From assembly GCA_964592645.1 (NCBI GenBank), contig CAZQFV010000011.1, positions 43,352-107,351 of the forward strand: DNA of 64,000 nucleotides, in the 5' to 3' direction. How positions within the stretch are numbered: the stretch's first letter is position 1; each line of letters starts with the position of its first letter. A program made the position numbers and the translations under genes. This DNA is from CAZQFV01 sp964592645 (GTDB taxonomy: Bacteria > Chloroflexota > Chloroflexia > DTKN01). Of this stretch, positions 54,597 to 63,318 are shown in pieces. Under the pieces are notes generated by a model. That model saw only the letters and a list, made by a program, of their open reading frames with translations. It was not told the DNA's origin and searched no databases.

Positions 54597-55148
54597 TCAG
54601 GGGACCGTCGGCGTCGGCGGCACCTCGAGCGGAGGAAACTCGAGCATGCGCCGCGCCCCGTCGACGACATGCCAGGGGACCAGGCAGACCTGGCCGCCGA
54701 TCCGCACATAGTAGGACAGGTATTGGGAGGCCAAGGCGCCCACCTCCACGGTGCGCTCCCCGCCACTGCGGGTCCCGACAGTGATCCTCAACGTCGGCGT
54801 GACCAGGCCGGTCTGGGCCAGGTCGACCTTGCTCACCGGCTGCGGGCTGAACGACTCGGTCCCCAGGAGGCTCTCCAGGTACCAGATCACATAGTCCTGG
54901 TTGGCCCGCGCCACGACCGGTTCAACCACCAACCAGGCGCTCCGGCTATCCAACTCCAGGCGGCACTTCCGCCCGTCGGCCCCCCGCACCGTCAGCCGCA
55001 CCACCTCCGACATCTTGATATCGGACAGCGGCTTGGACGGCTCGGGCGGTTCCTGGGGCTGCCGGCGCGGCCAGACTAGGTACGCGACCAGCGCCGCCAC
55101 CATAAGCACGGCCAGCAGGGGAGCGCCGATCAACTGCCAGCGTTTCAT
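54597..55148 (-). CDS. Orphan DUF4340-like membrane-anchored protein
   Basis: 183 residues. An N-terminal membrane helix (about 8-27, LLAVLMVAALVAYLVW) and one DUF4340-like beta domain (about 45-165; VVRLTVRGADGRKCRLEL, AWLVVEPVVARANQDYVIWY, SYYVRIGGQVCLVP) are followed by a Pro/Thr tail (PPTPTVP). It is a half-length relative of the DUF4340 protein that closes the ABC/Gld operon at 32540-33499. Here no ABC genes are nearby: it follows the YHS gene by 3 bases and the glutaredoxin-like gene before it. Function unknown. Confidence 0.75.
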   Translation of the reverse strand: MKRWQLIGAPLLAVLMVAALVAYLVWPRRQPQEPPEPSKPLSDIKMSEVVRLTVRGADGRKCRLELDSRSAWLVVEPVVARANQDYVIWYLESLLGTESFSPQPVSKVDLAQTGLVTPTLRITVGTRSGGERTVEVGALASQYLSYYVRIGGQVCLVPWHVVDGARRMLEFPPLEVPPTPTVP

Positions 55149-55151
55149 CGC

Positions 55152-55331
55152 CTAATGCCCGGTCATCCCCCGTTTCTCCGGGGGCATGTTCAGGTACTTT
55201 TCCGGGTCACGGTCGAAGACCACCTTGCAGCCCCGCGAGCAAAAGTAATAGGTCCGGCCCTTGTACTCCGAGGTGGCCGCCGCTTTCGGCGGTTCCACCA
55301 TCATGCCACAGACGGGATCCAGTTCAGCCAT
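55152..55331 (-). CDS. YHS-domain metal-binding protein
   Basis: 59 residues from the ATG at 55331 (AAAGGAGGTCCCT upstream). It is a complete YHS/TRASH-type module: DPVCGMMVEPPKAA, then YKGRTYYFCSRGCKVVFDRD and PEKYL. The cysteines of CGM and FCSRGC bind metal, commonly copper, in this family. It sits between a glutaredoxin-like gene (34 bases upstream) and an orphan DUF4340 gene, and less than 1 kb from copA, so copper sensing or delivery is a reasonable inference. Confidence 0.88.
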   Translation of the reverse strand: MAELDPVCGMMVEPPKAAATSEYKGRTYYFCSRGCKVVFDRDPEKYLNMPPEKRGMTGH

Positions 55332-55365
55332 AGGGACCTCCTTTCTAGCTATCCGTTGCCAACCT

Positions 55366-55668
55366 TCAGATCTCTGCCCTCCGCTCCCCGCCCTCCGTCT
55401 TCGGAAACAACCGTTCCAGGCGGGGGCGGTTGGCGGCAAAGCCGATCAGCACCTCTTTGCCGACCACAAAGGTCGGGGTCATCAGCCGGCCGTCCAGGAG
55501 GCGCCGCAGGTCGCCCTCGGCCGCCGTCTCGGTGGTCACGTCCCGCTCGATGTACTCTGCCCCGCGCTCGGCCAAGAACCTCTTGGCCGCGTGGCAGTCG
55601 GCTCAGGTCGGCTGTGTATAGAGCACCACCGGGCCGCGCCGCGCCCGACCCAACCACCTGGACAACAT
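55366..55668 (-). CDS. Glutaredoxin-like protein, candidate UxxC selenoprotein
   Basis: 100 residues if TGA at codon 22 (55605-55603) is read as selenocysteine. The ATG at 55668 has GGAGG five bases upstream. Before the TGA the frame reads RRGPVVLYTQPT; after it ADCHAAKRFLAERGAEYIE, then a TPTFVVG cis-Pro loop and VLIGFAANRPRLERLFP. The TGA falls exactly on the first Cys of the expected CxxC, giving U22-A-D-C25. A hairpin suitable as SECIS starts 13 nt after the TGA. It would be a cytoplasmic thiol/selenol redox protein. The alternative is a TGC-to-TGA nonsense mutation; the hairpin and intact downstream frame argue against it. Sec genes must lie outside the window. Confidence 0.72.
55569..55589 (-). 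promoter_or_regulatory. Candidate bacterial SECIS hairpin
   Basis: On the minus strand CGGCCAAGA (55589-55581), loop GGU (55580-55578), TCTTGGCCG (55577-55569): nine perfect base pairs. The first loop G is 22 nt after the UGA, inside the window usually given for bacterial SECIS (about 16-37 nt). In E. coli fdhF a GGU also lies in the apical loop. Confidence 0.65.
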
Positions 55669-55755
55669 CCCGGCCTCCGTCCGATAAGCGGCTCCAGTAT
55701 ACACCCGGCCGGCCGCTTGCCGCGGTAACGGGGAACACGGGCCGCGACAACCACC

Positions 55756-55784
55756 AGTATAGCGCATCCGGCCGGCCGGCGCAA
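55756..55784 (-). promoter_or_regulatory. Promoter of the glutaredoxin-like/YHS/DUF4340 genes
   Basis: Minus strand TTGCGC (55784-55779), a 17-bp spacer, TATACT (55761-55756). A second TATACT at 55701-55696 lacks a -35. The remainder of 55669-55910 shows nothing recognisable. Confidence 0.5.
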
Positions 55785-55910
55785 ACCGCCTACACCGCCG
55801 AAAACCGTTTTGCCTTCGCCGCTCTCTCCCTATATGCGGTGAGCAGTTGGCCGCCCGACCATTACGCCGTCACACTTGGGCCACCGGAACGTCGGCCCGT
55901 TCCGATGCCC

Positions 55911-58412
55911 TCATCTCCGCTCGTAGCTCGGGCGGATGTCCACCCGCCGCAGCAGGTTGGCGTTGCCGACCACGGTGATCGAACTCGTGGCCATGGCGAT
56001 CTCCGCCAGCACGGGGTGCATCAGCCCCAGGACCGCCAGGGGGATCATCACGACGTTGTAGAAAAAGGCCCAGAACAGGTTCTGCACGATCTTGCGGAAG
56101 GTGGCCCGCGACAGGTTCACCGCCCGGACGATGCCCGAGAGGTCGCCGCGCACCAGGGTGATATCGGCGGCCTCGATGGCGATGTCGGTGCCGGTGCCGA
56201 TGGCGATGCCCACGTCGGCCTGGGTCAGGGCCGGGGCGTCGTTGATGCCGTCGCCGACCATGCCCACGCGCTGCCCCCCCTCCTGCAGCCGGCGCACCTC
56301 GGCCACCTTGCCCTCCGGCAGCACCTCGGCAATGACCCGCGAGATGCCGGCCTGCCGGGCAATGGCCTCGGCCGTGCGGCGGTTATCCCCGGTGAGCATC
56401 ACCGCCTGCACGCCCAGGCGCTCCAGCTCGGCCACCGCGGCCGCCGCATCCTCCTTCAGCGTGTCGGACACGGCGATGGCCCCCGCCACCTGCCCATCGA
56501 CCGCCACCAGCATCACCGTCTTGGCTTCCTCCTCCAGCCGCAGGAGCTCGCCTCGCAGGGGGGCTATGTCCAGGCCGCTTTCCTCCAGGAAGCGCTCGCT
56601 GCCCACGACGACACCGCGCCCGTCCACCTCGGCCTGCACACCGCGCCCGCGCTGCGCCTGGAAGTTGGCGAGCCCCCCCAGGGACAGGCCGGCCGCCCGG
56701 GCCCGTTCCACCACCGCCCGGGCCAACGGGTGCTCGCTGCCCTGCTCTGCCGAAGCTGCCCAGCGCAACACTTCCTCCGCCGTCCCGGAGGGCGCCACCA
56801 CGTCGGTAACCTCGGGCTGGCCCTTGGTCAGCGTGCCGGTCTTGTCCAAAACGATCACCCGCAGGTCCTTGAGCGCCTGGATGGCCCCGCCGCTGCGGAT
56901 CAGGATGCCGTTCTGCGCCCCCATGCCGCTGCCCACCATGATCGCCGTCGGCGTGGCCAGCCCCAGCGCACAGGGACAGGCGATCACCAGCACGGCCACC
57001 GTGGCAAAGATGGCCAGCGTCAACGGGTTCAGGTCATGGTTGACCCACGGCAGACCCGACCATACTCCCACCAGCCGCAGCGTCGAGGAAAAGAGCAGCC
57101 AGGCGATCAGCGTCGACACGGCGATGCCCACCACCACCGGGACGAAGCGCGCCGTCACCTTGTCGGCAAAGGCCTGGATGGGCACCTTGCTGCCCTGGGC
57201 CTGCTCCACCAGCCGGATCACCTGCGCCAGGAAGGTGTCGCGGCCGACGCGCGTTGCCCGCACCTGCAACAGGCCGTCCTGGTTGATCGTCGCCCCGATC
57301 ACCTCGTCGCCGGGGCGCTTGTTCACCGGCATCGACTCGCCGGTGACCATCGATTCGTCCAGGGCGCTCTCCCCTGCGACGATTGTGCCGTCGGTGGGCA
57401 CGCGCTCGCCCGGCCGGACGAGCAGCAAGTCGCCCACCTGGACCGCTTCCACCGGCACCTCGCGCTCGGCGCCGTCCACCAGGATGCGCGCCGTCCTGGC
57501 CCCTAGCTCCAGCAGCCGGCGGATGGACTGCGAGGCGCGGCCCTTGGCACTGGCCTCGACGTAGCGCCCGGTCAGGTGAAAGGCCATGATCATCGCCGAG
57601 ACGCCGGCATAGTTGGCCACCAGCGCCCTGCCGCCCACCAGGAGCGAGACCAGGGCCGCCGGGCCGGTGAGCAGCGAAGCCAGCGTGCCCATGGAGATGA
57701 GCACGTCCATGTTGGCGCTGCCGTGGACGAGCGAGCTCCAGGCGGAGCGGTAGGTCTGCCCCCCGGCCCAGAAGAGGACCGGCAGGGCCAAGGCGATCAT
57801 CGCCGCTGCCATAGCCAGATCGACGGCCATGCCGTAGGGGCCGGCCCACATCATCATTTGCTCCATAAAGAGCATCTCCGGCACCATCAACAAGGAGATC
57901 GGGATGGTAAAGGCCCAGGCGATCCACATCCGCCGCCGGGCCAGGCGCATCTTGCGCTCCTCCTCGTCCTCCTCCCTTTTCGCCAGCGCCTCCAGGTCGA
58001 CAACGTCGTACCCGGCGTAGCGCACCGCCTCGATCAATCGGCCCCTTTCCACCGCCCCGGGGATATAGGTCACCGTGGCCCGCTCGGTAGCCAGGTTCAC
58101 GGCCGCTTTCAGGACCCCCGGCACGTCGTTCAGGGCGTTCTCCACGTGCATCACGCAGGAGGCGCAGGTCATCCCGGCGATGGGCAGGACGATCGTCTCC
58201 TGGGGTATGTCGTAACCGCTGTACTGCACGGCCTGCACCAGGGCGGGCAGGCCCGTCTTTTCTGGGTCGTAGACCACCGTGGCCCGCTCGGTGGCCAGGT
58301 TCACGGCCACCTGCTGCACGCCGGGCACCTCCTTCAACGCATTCTCCACGTGCATCACGCACGAGGCGCAGGTCATGCCCTGTACGGGCAGAGATAGCTC
58401 ACGCGTTGCCAT
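55911..58412 (-). CDS. copA: Copper-translocating P-type ATPase
   Basis: 833 residues from the ATG at 58412 (TGGAGG five bases upstream); a further ATG at 58433 has no site. Two N-terminal heavy-metal domains with GMTCASC motifs (about residues 12-19 and 79-86). Eight membrane segments; the metal-binding CPC is Cys479-Pro-Cys481. Phosphorylation Asp523 is in DKTGTLT. The A-domain has TGES, the N-domain SEHPLARA, and the hinge MVGDGINDAPAL. The C-terminal NVVMIPLAVLG and MATSSITVVGNANLLR carry the Cu+-type membrane residues. It exports Cu+ from the cytoplasm. Transcription is probably copper-regulated. Confidence 0.96.
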   Translation of the reverse strand: MATRELSLPVQGMTCASCVMHVENALKEVPGVQQVAVNLATERATVVYDPEKTGLPALVQAVQYSGYDIPQETIVLPIAGMTCASCVMHVENALNDVPGVLKAAVNLATERATVTYIPGAVERGRLIEAVRYAGYDVVDLEALAKREEDEEERKMRLARRRMWIAWAFTIPISLLMVPEMLFMEQMMMWAGPYGMAVDLAMAAAMIALALPVLFWAGGQTYRSAWSSLVHGSANMDVLISMGTLASLLTGPAALVSLLVGGRALVANYAGVSAMIMAFHLTGRYVEASAKGRASQSIRRLLELGARTARILVDGAEREVPVEAVQVGDLLLVRPGERVPTDGTIVAGESALDESMVTGESMPVNKRPGDEVIGATINQDGLLQVRATRVGRDTFLAQVIRLVEQAQGSKVPIQAFADKVTARFVPVVVGIAVSTLIAWLLFSSTLRLVGVWSGLPWVNHDLNPLTLAIFATVAVLVIACPCALGLATPTAIMVGSGMGAQNGILIRSGGAIQALKDLRVIVLDKTGTLTKGQPEVTDVVAPSGTAEEVLRWAASAEQGSEHPLARAVVERARAAGLSLGGLANFQAQRGRGVQAEVDGRGVVVGSERFLEESGLDIAPLRGELLRLEEEAKTVMLVAVDGQVAGAIAVSDTLKEDAAAAVAELERLGVQAVMLTGDNRRTAEAIARQAGISRVIAEVLPEGKVAEVRRLQEGGQRVGMVGDGINDAPALTQADVGIAIGTGTDIAIEAADITLVRGDLSGIVRAVNLSRATFRKIVQNLFWAFFYNVVMIPLAVLGLMHPVLAEIAMATSSITVVGNANLLRRVDIRPSYERR

Positions 58413-58451
58413 CAGGACCTCCAGACCTGGCATCTCCAGGCCAACATGCCG

Positions 58452-58486
58452 CTCCCCCCGGGGGGGAGAGACGTTGCCCCATTATA
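58452..58486 (-). promoter_or_regulatory. copA promoter -10 and CsoR-like palindrome
   Basis: TATAAT on the minus strand (58486-58481) has no good -35. Between it and the ATG lies CTCCCCCCGGGGGGGAG (58452-58468), a G/C inverted repeat similar in style to CsoR operators. A copper-responsive repressor site is plausible, but no csoR gene is in the window. Confidence 0.4.
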
Positions 58487-58553
58487 CACCACCGGGCCGG
58501 GGATGATGTGGGGGGGGTTACATGGGGAAATTCGCAATTCGGATTTCCTTCCC

Positions 58554-59486
58554 CTACACCTTCTCCCACCGTAGCCACACCACCCCGGAGACGATCAGCA
58601 GCGCGCCGGCCCACTGCCAGGGGGTCAGGCGCTCGCCGAAGAAGAGGAACGCCAGCAGGGCGCTGATGAACGGCTCCATCGTCCCGATCAGCCCCAACTG
58701 GCGGACCTCGATCCGCCGCAGGGCCTGGAGGTCGGCCAGGTACAGGCCCAGTGTCGCGCCGAGGGCGAGGTAGGCCAGCGCGCCCCAGAAGGAAGCGGCG
58801 CTCCAGGCCGGGATGCTCCCCCGCAGCGGCCAGGCGGGGGGAAAAAAGGAAAGCGCCGCCCATAGCAGATCCAGGAAGAGCGCCCCCCAGGCCAGGGAGT
58901 AGAAGAGCGCCGTCCAGGGATGGTGGCGGGCCAGAGCCCGCCGGCCGAGGATAAAGTAGAAGGCAAAGGTCGTCCCGGAGAGGAGCGACCAGAAGACGCC
59001 GGCCGGCCGCCAATCGACCTGTCCCCCCGGCCACAGTCCGGAGACGAGCACACAGCCCAGGAAGGCGACAGGCAGCGGCAGGGCCTTGCGCCAAGTCAGC
59101 GGCTCCTTCAGGAACAGGGCGGCCAACAGCGCCGCGATCGTCGGATAGGCGTAAAAGATCGTGGTGGACAGGGCCGCTCCCACCTCGCGCACGGCCAGGA
59201 TAAAGGCCAGGTAGAGCAGAGCCACGCCCACCAGCCCATAGAGGGCGAAGAAGGGCACCTCCCGCCAGGGCAGGCGCAGGGCGGAGCGGCGAAACAGCAG
59301 CAGGGCCAGCCCCAGGACGGCCGCGGCCAGCGTGGCCCGCAGCGCCACCACGGCGAGCGGGCCGGCGCCCGATCCCAGCAGCCACTTGTTGGCGACGGCC
59401 ACCGTGCTACCAAAGGCTGCGCCGAGCAGCGCCCAGAGCAGGCCGCCGGGATTCAGGCGGCGCGCAGAAGAAGGCGGAGCGGGCAA
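58554..59486 (-). CDS. EamA/DMT family transporter
   Basis: 310 residues from a TTG preceded by AGGAGG. Ten membrane helices are arranged as two five-helix EamA repeats; the first includes ALSTTIFYAYPTIAALLAAL and the second LGLIGTMEPFISALLAFLFF with GERLTPWQWAGALLIVSGV, the usual end-of-repeat signatures. Members export amino acids or other metabolites; the substrate cannot be told from sequence. It lies between copA and the cyclase-ATPase gene, all on the minus strand, without a clear promoter of its own. Confidence 0.88.
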   Translation of the reverse strand: MPAPPSSARRLNPGGLLWALLGAAFGSTVAVANKWLLGSGAGPLAVVALRATLAAAVLGLALLLFRRSALRLPWREVPFFALYGLVGVALLYLAFILAVREVGAALSTTIFYAYPTIAALLAALFLKEPLTWRKALPLPVAFLGCVLVSGLWPGGQVDWRPAGVFWSLLSGTTFAFYFILGRRALARHHPWTALFYSLAWGALFLDLLWAALSFFPPAWPLRGSIPAWSAASFWGALAYLALGATLGLYLADLQALRRIEVRQLGLIGTMEPFISALLAFLFFGERLTPWQWAGALLIVSGVVWLRWEKV

Positions 59487-59522
59487 AGCGTCCTCCTACT
59501 GACTCCCGCATAGCTCGCCATA

Positions 59523-62500
59523 CTATCTTGAAATGGCTTCCAACCACGCTTGCGCGATCTCCCGGTTTACCCGCACGCGCTCCAGAAAAGCCTGCCGGGG
59601 CTCGGGAGCCATATCCTCGGCCAGGGCCTGCATAACCCGGTAGGCTTGCTCCAGGGCCGTCCGGGACTCGTCGTCCAGCCCCTGCGCGCGGCAGATCAGG
59701 TAATGGTTATAGTGCACCTGGTGTTCCCAGCTCACGGCAATCTCGGCCGCTTGCAGCGCGGCCAGCGCCTCCCGGGACAGGGACAGCGCCCGTGCGCCTT
59801 CCCCCAGGCCCAGGAGCGCCCGGGCCAGGAAGGAGCGATCGAGCACAATATAGCCAGCCTCGCCCAGCGACTCGCGCACGGCCAGCGCCTGTTCCAGGTG
59901 CGCCGCGGCCGGCGCATATTCACCCTGCTCCAAGAAAGCCACCCCCAGGTTGTTCAGACATTCAGCTTCAAGGGAGGGGGACTGCATCTGCTGAGCCACC
60001 CGCAGGGCTTGCTCCAGGTACTCGATCGCCTCCCCGTATCGGCCCATGTAGCGCGAGAGGTCGCCCAGGTTGTTCAGCACCGCGCCCAGGAAGTTGATAT
60101 CGCCGGCCTGCCGGGTCATCCAGAGCACCTGCTCGTACCGGGCCAGCGCTTCCTCGTATTGGCCGCAATCCCAAAGCACAAAGCCGACGTTGCCGCGGGA
60201 TTGAATCTCGCCGCGGTAATCCCCGATCCGCCGGGAAACCTCCAACGCCTCTTCGAAGCAAGCCCGGGCCTGTCCGTATTCGCCTATCCAACAGCGGGCC
60301 AGCCCCAGCGCGTTCAGCAGGCCGGGCAGGTGCCTTTCATCGCCGGCCGCCCGGAACGCGGCGACGGCCTGCTCAAAGTGCGCGATCGCCTCCTGGCTGT
60401 ACCCGCGCATATCGGCGACCCGCCCCAAGGCCCACAGGAGCATGCCCCGATGGCGCGGCGCGTCGCCTTCCTGGAGCAGGTTCAGCGCCTCGTGCAGGAC
60501 ATGGGCCGAGCGGTCGTACTCGCCCATGAGGAGGAGGTACGAAGCCCATCGCCAGCAGGCATCCAGGTACAGGTCCCGTCGGCCGAGCGCCTGGGAGAGG
60601 GCCAACAACGCCTCGATGTCGGCACGCTGCGCGTCCCGCTGCCCGGTTCGCCGCCACATCTCTTCCCGCAGCAGGAGCAGTGTCGCGCGCTGCCCCAGGA
60701 GCTCGGCGGTTGGCCCCTGGGTCTTTTCCCGGTGCGCCAGGACATCGAGCGCCTCGGTGTAAAAGGCCGCTGCCTCGGCGTTGGCGTAGCGGCGCGCCGC
60801 CTCCTGGCCGGCCTGCTGGCAGTAGTAGACCTGGCGTTCCTCGTCCCCGCTACGGCCATAGTGATAGGCCAACAGGGCGTAGTGGGGCTCGAGCTGCCCG
60901 GCGTAGCGCTGCTCGTAATAGCGGGCGATGCGCGCGTGCAGATCACGGCGCTGGGCAAAGAGCAGCGTGCTGTAAGCTACCTCGTGGATGATGGCGTGTT
61001 GAAACGTGTACACCGGTTCGGGCAGCGGGGTATCGACCAGGACAATGTCCAAAACCTCTAGGCTGGATAGCTGCTGCCGCAGCGCGTTGTCCTCGCCGGC
61101 CAGCACCGGGTGTGTGGCCCGCAGGACCGGGTAGGCAAAGGTGCGGCCGATAACCGAGGCCGCCTTGGTCGTCAGCCGGGTCGGTTCGTCGAGACGGTCG
61201 ATGCGGGACAGCACGATCCCCTGGATATTGCCGGGCAGGCCGGCCTCCTCCAGGGCCCGGCAGACGGCGATCTCTTCCCCGCGCCGCTCGATGCAGCCTT
61301 CCTCCAGCAGGTTGTGGATCAGTTCCTCCAGGAAAAACGGATTGCCCTGGCTGCGCGCCGGCAGAAAGTCGGCCAACTCGGGCGGCAGGCTGCTCGTCCG
61401 CAGGCGCATGCGGGCAAATTCCAGGGCCTCGTCTGGAGAAAAGGCGTCCAGGACGATCTCGCAGTACCGCGGCAGCCCACGGAGCATCGACCGGGCGGGT
61501 GGCAGCGGCTCCACGGGGCGGCTGGTCAGCAAGAAAAGGACCGGGCGATCCGCCAGGCCGCGGGCAGCGGCCAGCGCCAGCTCCCAGGAAGGGCCGTCCA
61601 ACCAGTGCGTGTCCTCCAGCCCAAGCAGGAGCGGCCCCTCCATGCCGCGCAGCAGCTCGACGACCAGGGCCTGTGTGCCGGCCTGGCGCAACTGGGGATC
61701 GAGCGACCGGGTCAGCGGCGTCTCGTCCAGCGGCCGGCCGAGGACATCGCCCAACAACGGCAGGCGGGCCCAGAGGTCCGAGGAGCATTTGGCGACGAGC
61801 GCTTCCAACAGGGCGCGGTCGGTGGCCTCGCCGGACAGTCCCCAGAGGTTCCGCAGCAGTTCCTGCCAGGCGAAATAGGGCTGCTGTTGGGCGGCCGCCT
61901 GGGCCTGTCCGAGGGCCGCCCGGGCGCCTCGTTCCTGCCAGGCGGCGAAGAGCGCCGCCGCCAGGCGGCTCTTGCCGATGCCGGCCTCGCCGCAGAGGAG
62001 CACGGTATGTCCCCGGCCGGCCCAGACCTGCTCGCGGATGGCCTCCAACCGGGCCAGCTCCGCCCGCCGGCCCACCAGGGGGTTGCGTTCGGCGGGGGCG
62101 ATCATCCCCCGGCGGCCCTCCAGGCGGGCGGCCGGCACCGGCTCGGCGCGTCCTTTGACGGCTATGTCCAACAGCCCGCTGAAGCGATAGCGCCGCTCCG
62201 CCGCGCGGCGCAGGGCGGCATTGATCAACACCTCGCCCGGGCTGGCGGCCTGCATCAGGCGGGCGGCCACGTTCATCTCGTCGCCGTAGGCGGTGTAGGC
62301 CAGCCGGCGAGCGTTGCCTACCAGTCCGGTGTACAGCGCGCCCAGGCTCATGCCCAGGCGAACCACGCCCGCGTCTCTTGTCTGGCCGGCCGCGCGCAGC
62401 GCCAGGCCGGCCTCCATGGCCCGCAGCGGCTCGTCGCCATGGGCCACCGGGGCACCAAAGAGGACAACCAGCACGGTGCCCTTGTCCAGCACCTCGACCT

Positions 62501-63266
62501 GGTTCAACCAGGCCTCGTAGGGCAACAGGAGCTCCTGGATCCGCGCGATCTGGGCCGGCAGCGCGGCGTCCGGGCAGTCGAGTTGGATAAAGAGGGCCAC
62601 CACCTGGCGCAGCTCGGCGACAAAGCCGGCCTCGCCCTCCGTCAGACGGCGGTAGATCTCCCCCGGCATCCAGGGCCGTAAAACCTCGGCCGGGAGGTCC
62701 TCCGCGTAGCGGTCCGGCCAGGGACATGGCACGGCCGGCTCCGGGGAGCGGGCGCCGGCGATGCCCCCCGCCGGTGCCTGTTCCATGGCGGCCAGCGCCG
62801 CTTCCAGGGCCGGCCCGTCCAGCACGTCATAGAGCCCATAGGCCGGATCGCCAAGCACGCGGCGGCGGAGTTCCCCGGCCCCCAGGCCCACGCGCAGGGC
62901 CAGGTCGGGATGCCCGGCCATCGCCGCCTGGATGGCGTAGGCGGCAGCGGTCGCGCGCGCCAGGGGGTTGGGCGGGCCGGAAAAGACACCCAACAGCCCG
63001 TCGCCCGAAAAGGAGACAACGGCGCCTCGATACCGGTGCAGGGCAGCAATCAGATCGACAAAGCAGTCGCTGATCCGACGGTTGAGCTCCTCGGCGCCCT
63101 GGGCCGGCCCCAGGGCGTGGGCCAGCGCCTCGCCCAGGGCGGTAAAGCCCCGCAAGTCGGCGAACAGGGCCGCGCCCCGCGACCGCTCCGGGATCTCTGT
63201 TCCATCGAGCAGGGACAGCCGGCGGTCCATCGGCAAGTAGGCGGCAGCCAGGTTGACGGTCGTCAT
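59523..63266 (-). CDS. Adenylate/guanylate-cyclase-like, AAA ATPase and TPR protein
   Basis: 1247 residues. Two class III cyclase-like domains: the first (about 28-200) has LFADLRGFTALGEAL and VSFSGDGLLGVF; the second (about 215-390) has VALFIQLD, GDEMNVAARLMQAASPGEVL and LDIAVKGRAEPVPAARL. A predicted ATPase (STAND/AAA type) begins with Walker A LLCGEAGIGKSRLAAAL (Lys432), Walker B LLGLEDTHWLD. About nine TPR repeats fill residues 800-1200. This architecture is common in signalling proteins of Chloroflexota and Actinobacteria. The second cyclase domain may be catalytically degenerate. Ligand and output are unknown. Confidence 0.9.
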   Translation of the reverse strand: MTTVNLAAAYLPMDRRLSLLDGTEIPERSRGAALFADLRGFTALGEALAHALGPAQGAEELNRRISDCFVDLIAALHRYRGAVVSFSGDGLLGVFSGPPNPLARATAAAYAIQAAMAGHPDLALRVGLGAGELRRRVLGDPAYGLYDVLDGPALEAALAAMEQAPAGGIAGARSPEPAVPCPWPDRYAEDLPAEVLRPWMPGEIYRRLTEGEAGFVAELRQVVALFIQLDCPDAALPAQIARIQELLLPYEAWLNQVEVLDKGTVLVVLFGAPVAHGDEPLRAMEAGLALRAAGQTRDAGVVRLGMSLGALYTGLVGNARRLAYTAYGDEMNVAARLMQAASPGEVLINAALRRAAERRYRFSGLLDIAVKGRAEPVPAARLEGRRGMIAPAERNPLVGRRAELARLEAIREQVWAGRGHTVLLCGEAGIGKSRLAAALFAAWQERGARAALGQAQAAAQQQPYFAWQELLRNLWGLSGEATDRALLEALVAKCSSDLWARLPLLGDVLGRPLDETPLTRSLDPQLRQAGTQALVVELLRGMEGPLLLGLEDTHWLDGPSWELALAAARGLADRPVLFLLTSRPVEPLPPARSMLRGLPRYCEIVLDAFSPDEALEFARMRLRTSSLPPELADFLPARSQGNPFFLEELIHNLLEEGCIERRGEEIAVCRALEEAGLPGNIQGIVLSRIDRLDEPTRLTTKAASVIGRTFAYPVLRATHPVLAGEDNALRQQLSSLEVLDIVLVDTPLPEPVYTFQHAIIHEVAYSTLLFAQRRDLHARIARYYEQRYAGQLEPHYALLAYHYGRSGDEERQVYYCQQAGQEAARRYANAEAAAFYTEALDVLAHREKTQGPTAELLGQRATLLLLREEMWRRTGQRDAQRADIEALLALSQALGRRDLYLDACWRWASYLLLMGEYDRSAHVLHEALNLLQEGDAPRHRGMLLWALGRVADMRGYSQEAIAHFEQAVAAFRAAGDERHLPGLLNALGLARCWIGEYGQARACFEEALEVSRRIGDYRGEIQSRGNVGFVLWDCGQYEEALARYEQVLWMTRQAGDINFLGAVLNNLGDLSRYMGRYGEAIEYLEQALRVAQQMQSPSLEAECLNNLGVAFLEQGEYAPAAAHLEQALAVRESLGEAGYIVLDRSFLARALLGLGEGARALSLSREALAALQAAEIAVSWEHQVHYNHYLICRAQGLDDESRTALEQAYRVMQALAEDMAPEPRQAFLERVRVNREIAQAWLEAISR

Positions 63267-63284
63267 CGAGATGTCTTTCTCGAA

Positions 63285-63318
63285 CCTATCTCATAGGGCG
63301 CGTAGGCGCAAAGAAAAG
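63285..63318 (+). repeat. Dispersed intergenic repeat, copy 5, degenerate
   Basis: CCTATCTCATAGGGCGCGTA then GGCGCAAAGAAAAG resembles the minus-strand arm of copy 4 (CCTATCTCATAAATAACCAC, AAAGGCACCAATAAGA). It is the weakest of the five matches. It lies just upstream of the cyclase-ATPase start. Confidence 0.35.

Noticed and set aside
55603..55605. TGA in the glutaredoxin-like gene as a simple nonsense mutation
   Set aside because: Possible, but the position on the catalytic Cys, the 9-bp GGU hairpin at the right distance and the undamaged downstream frame make selenocysteine the better reading.
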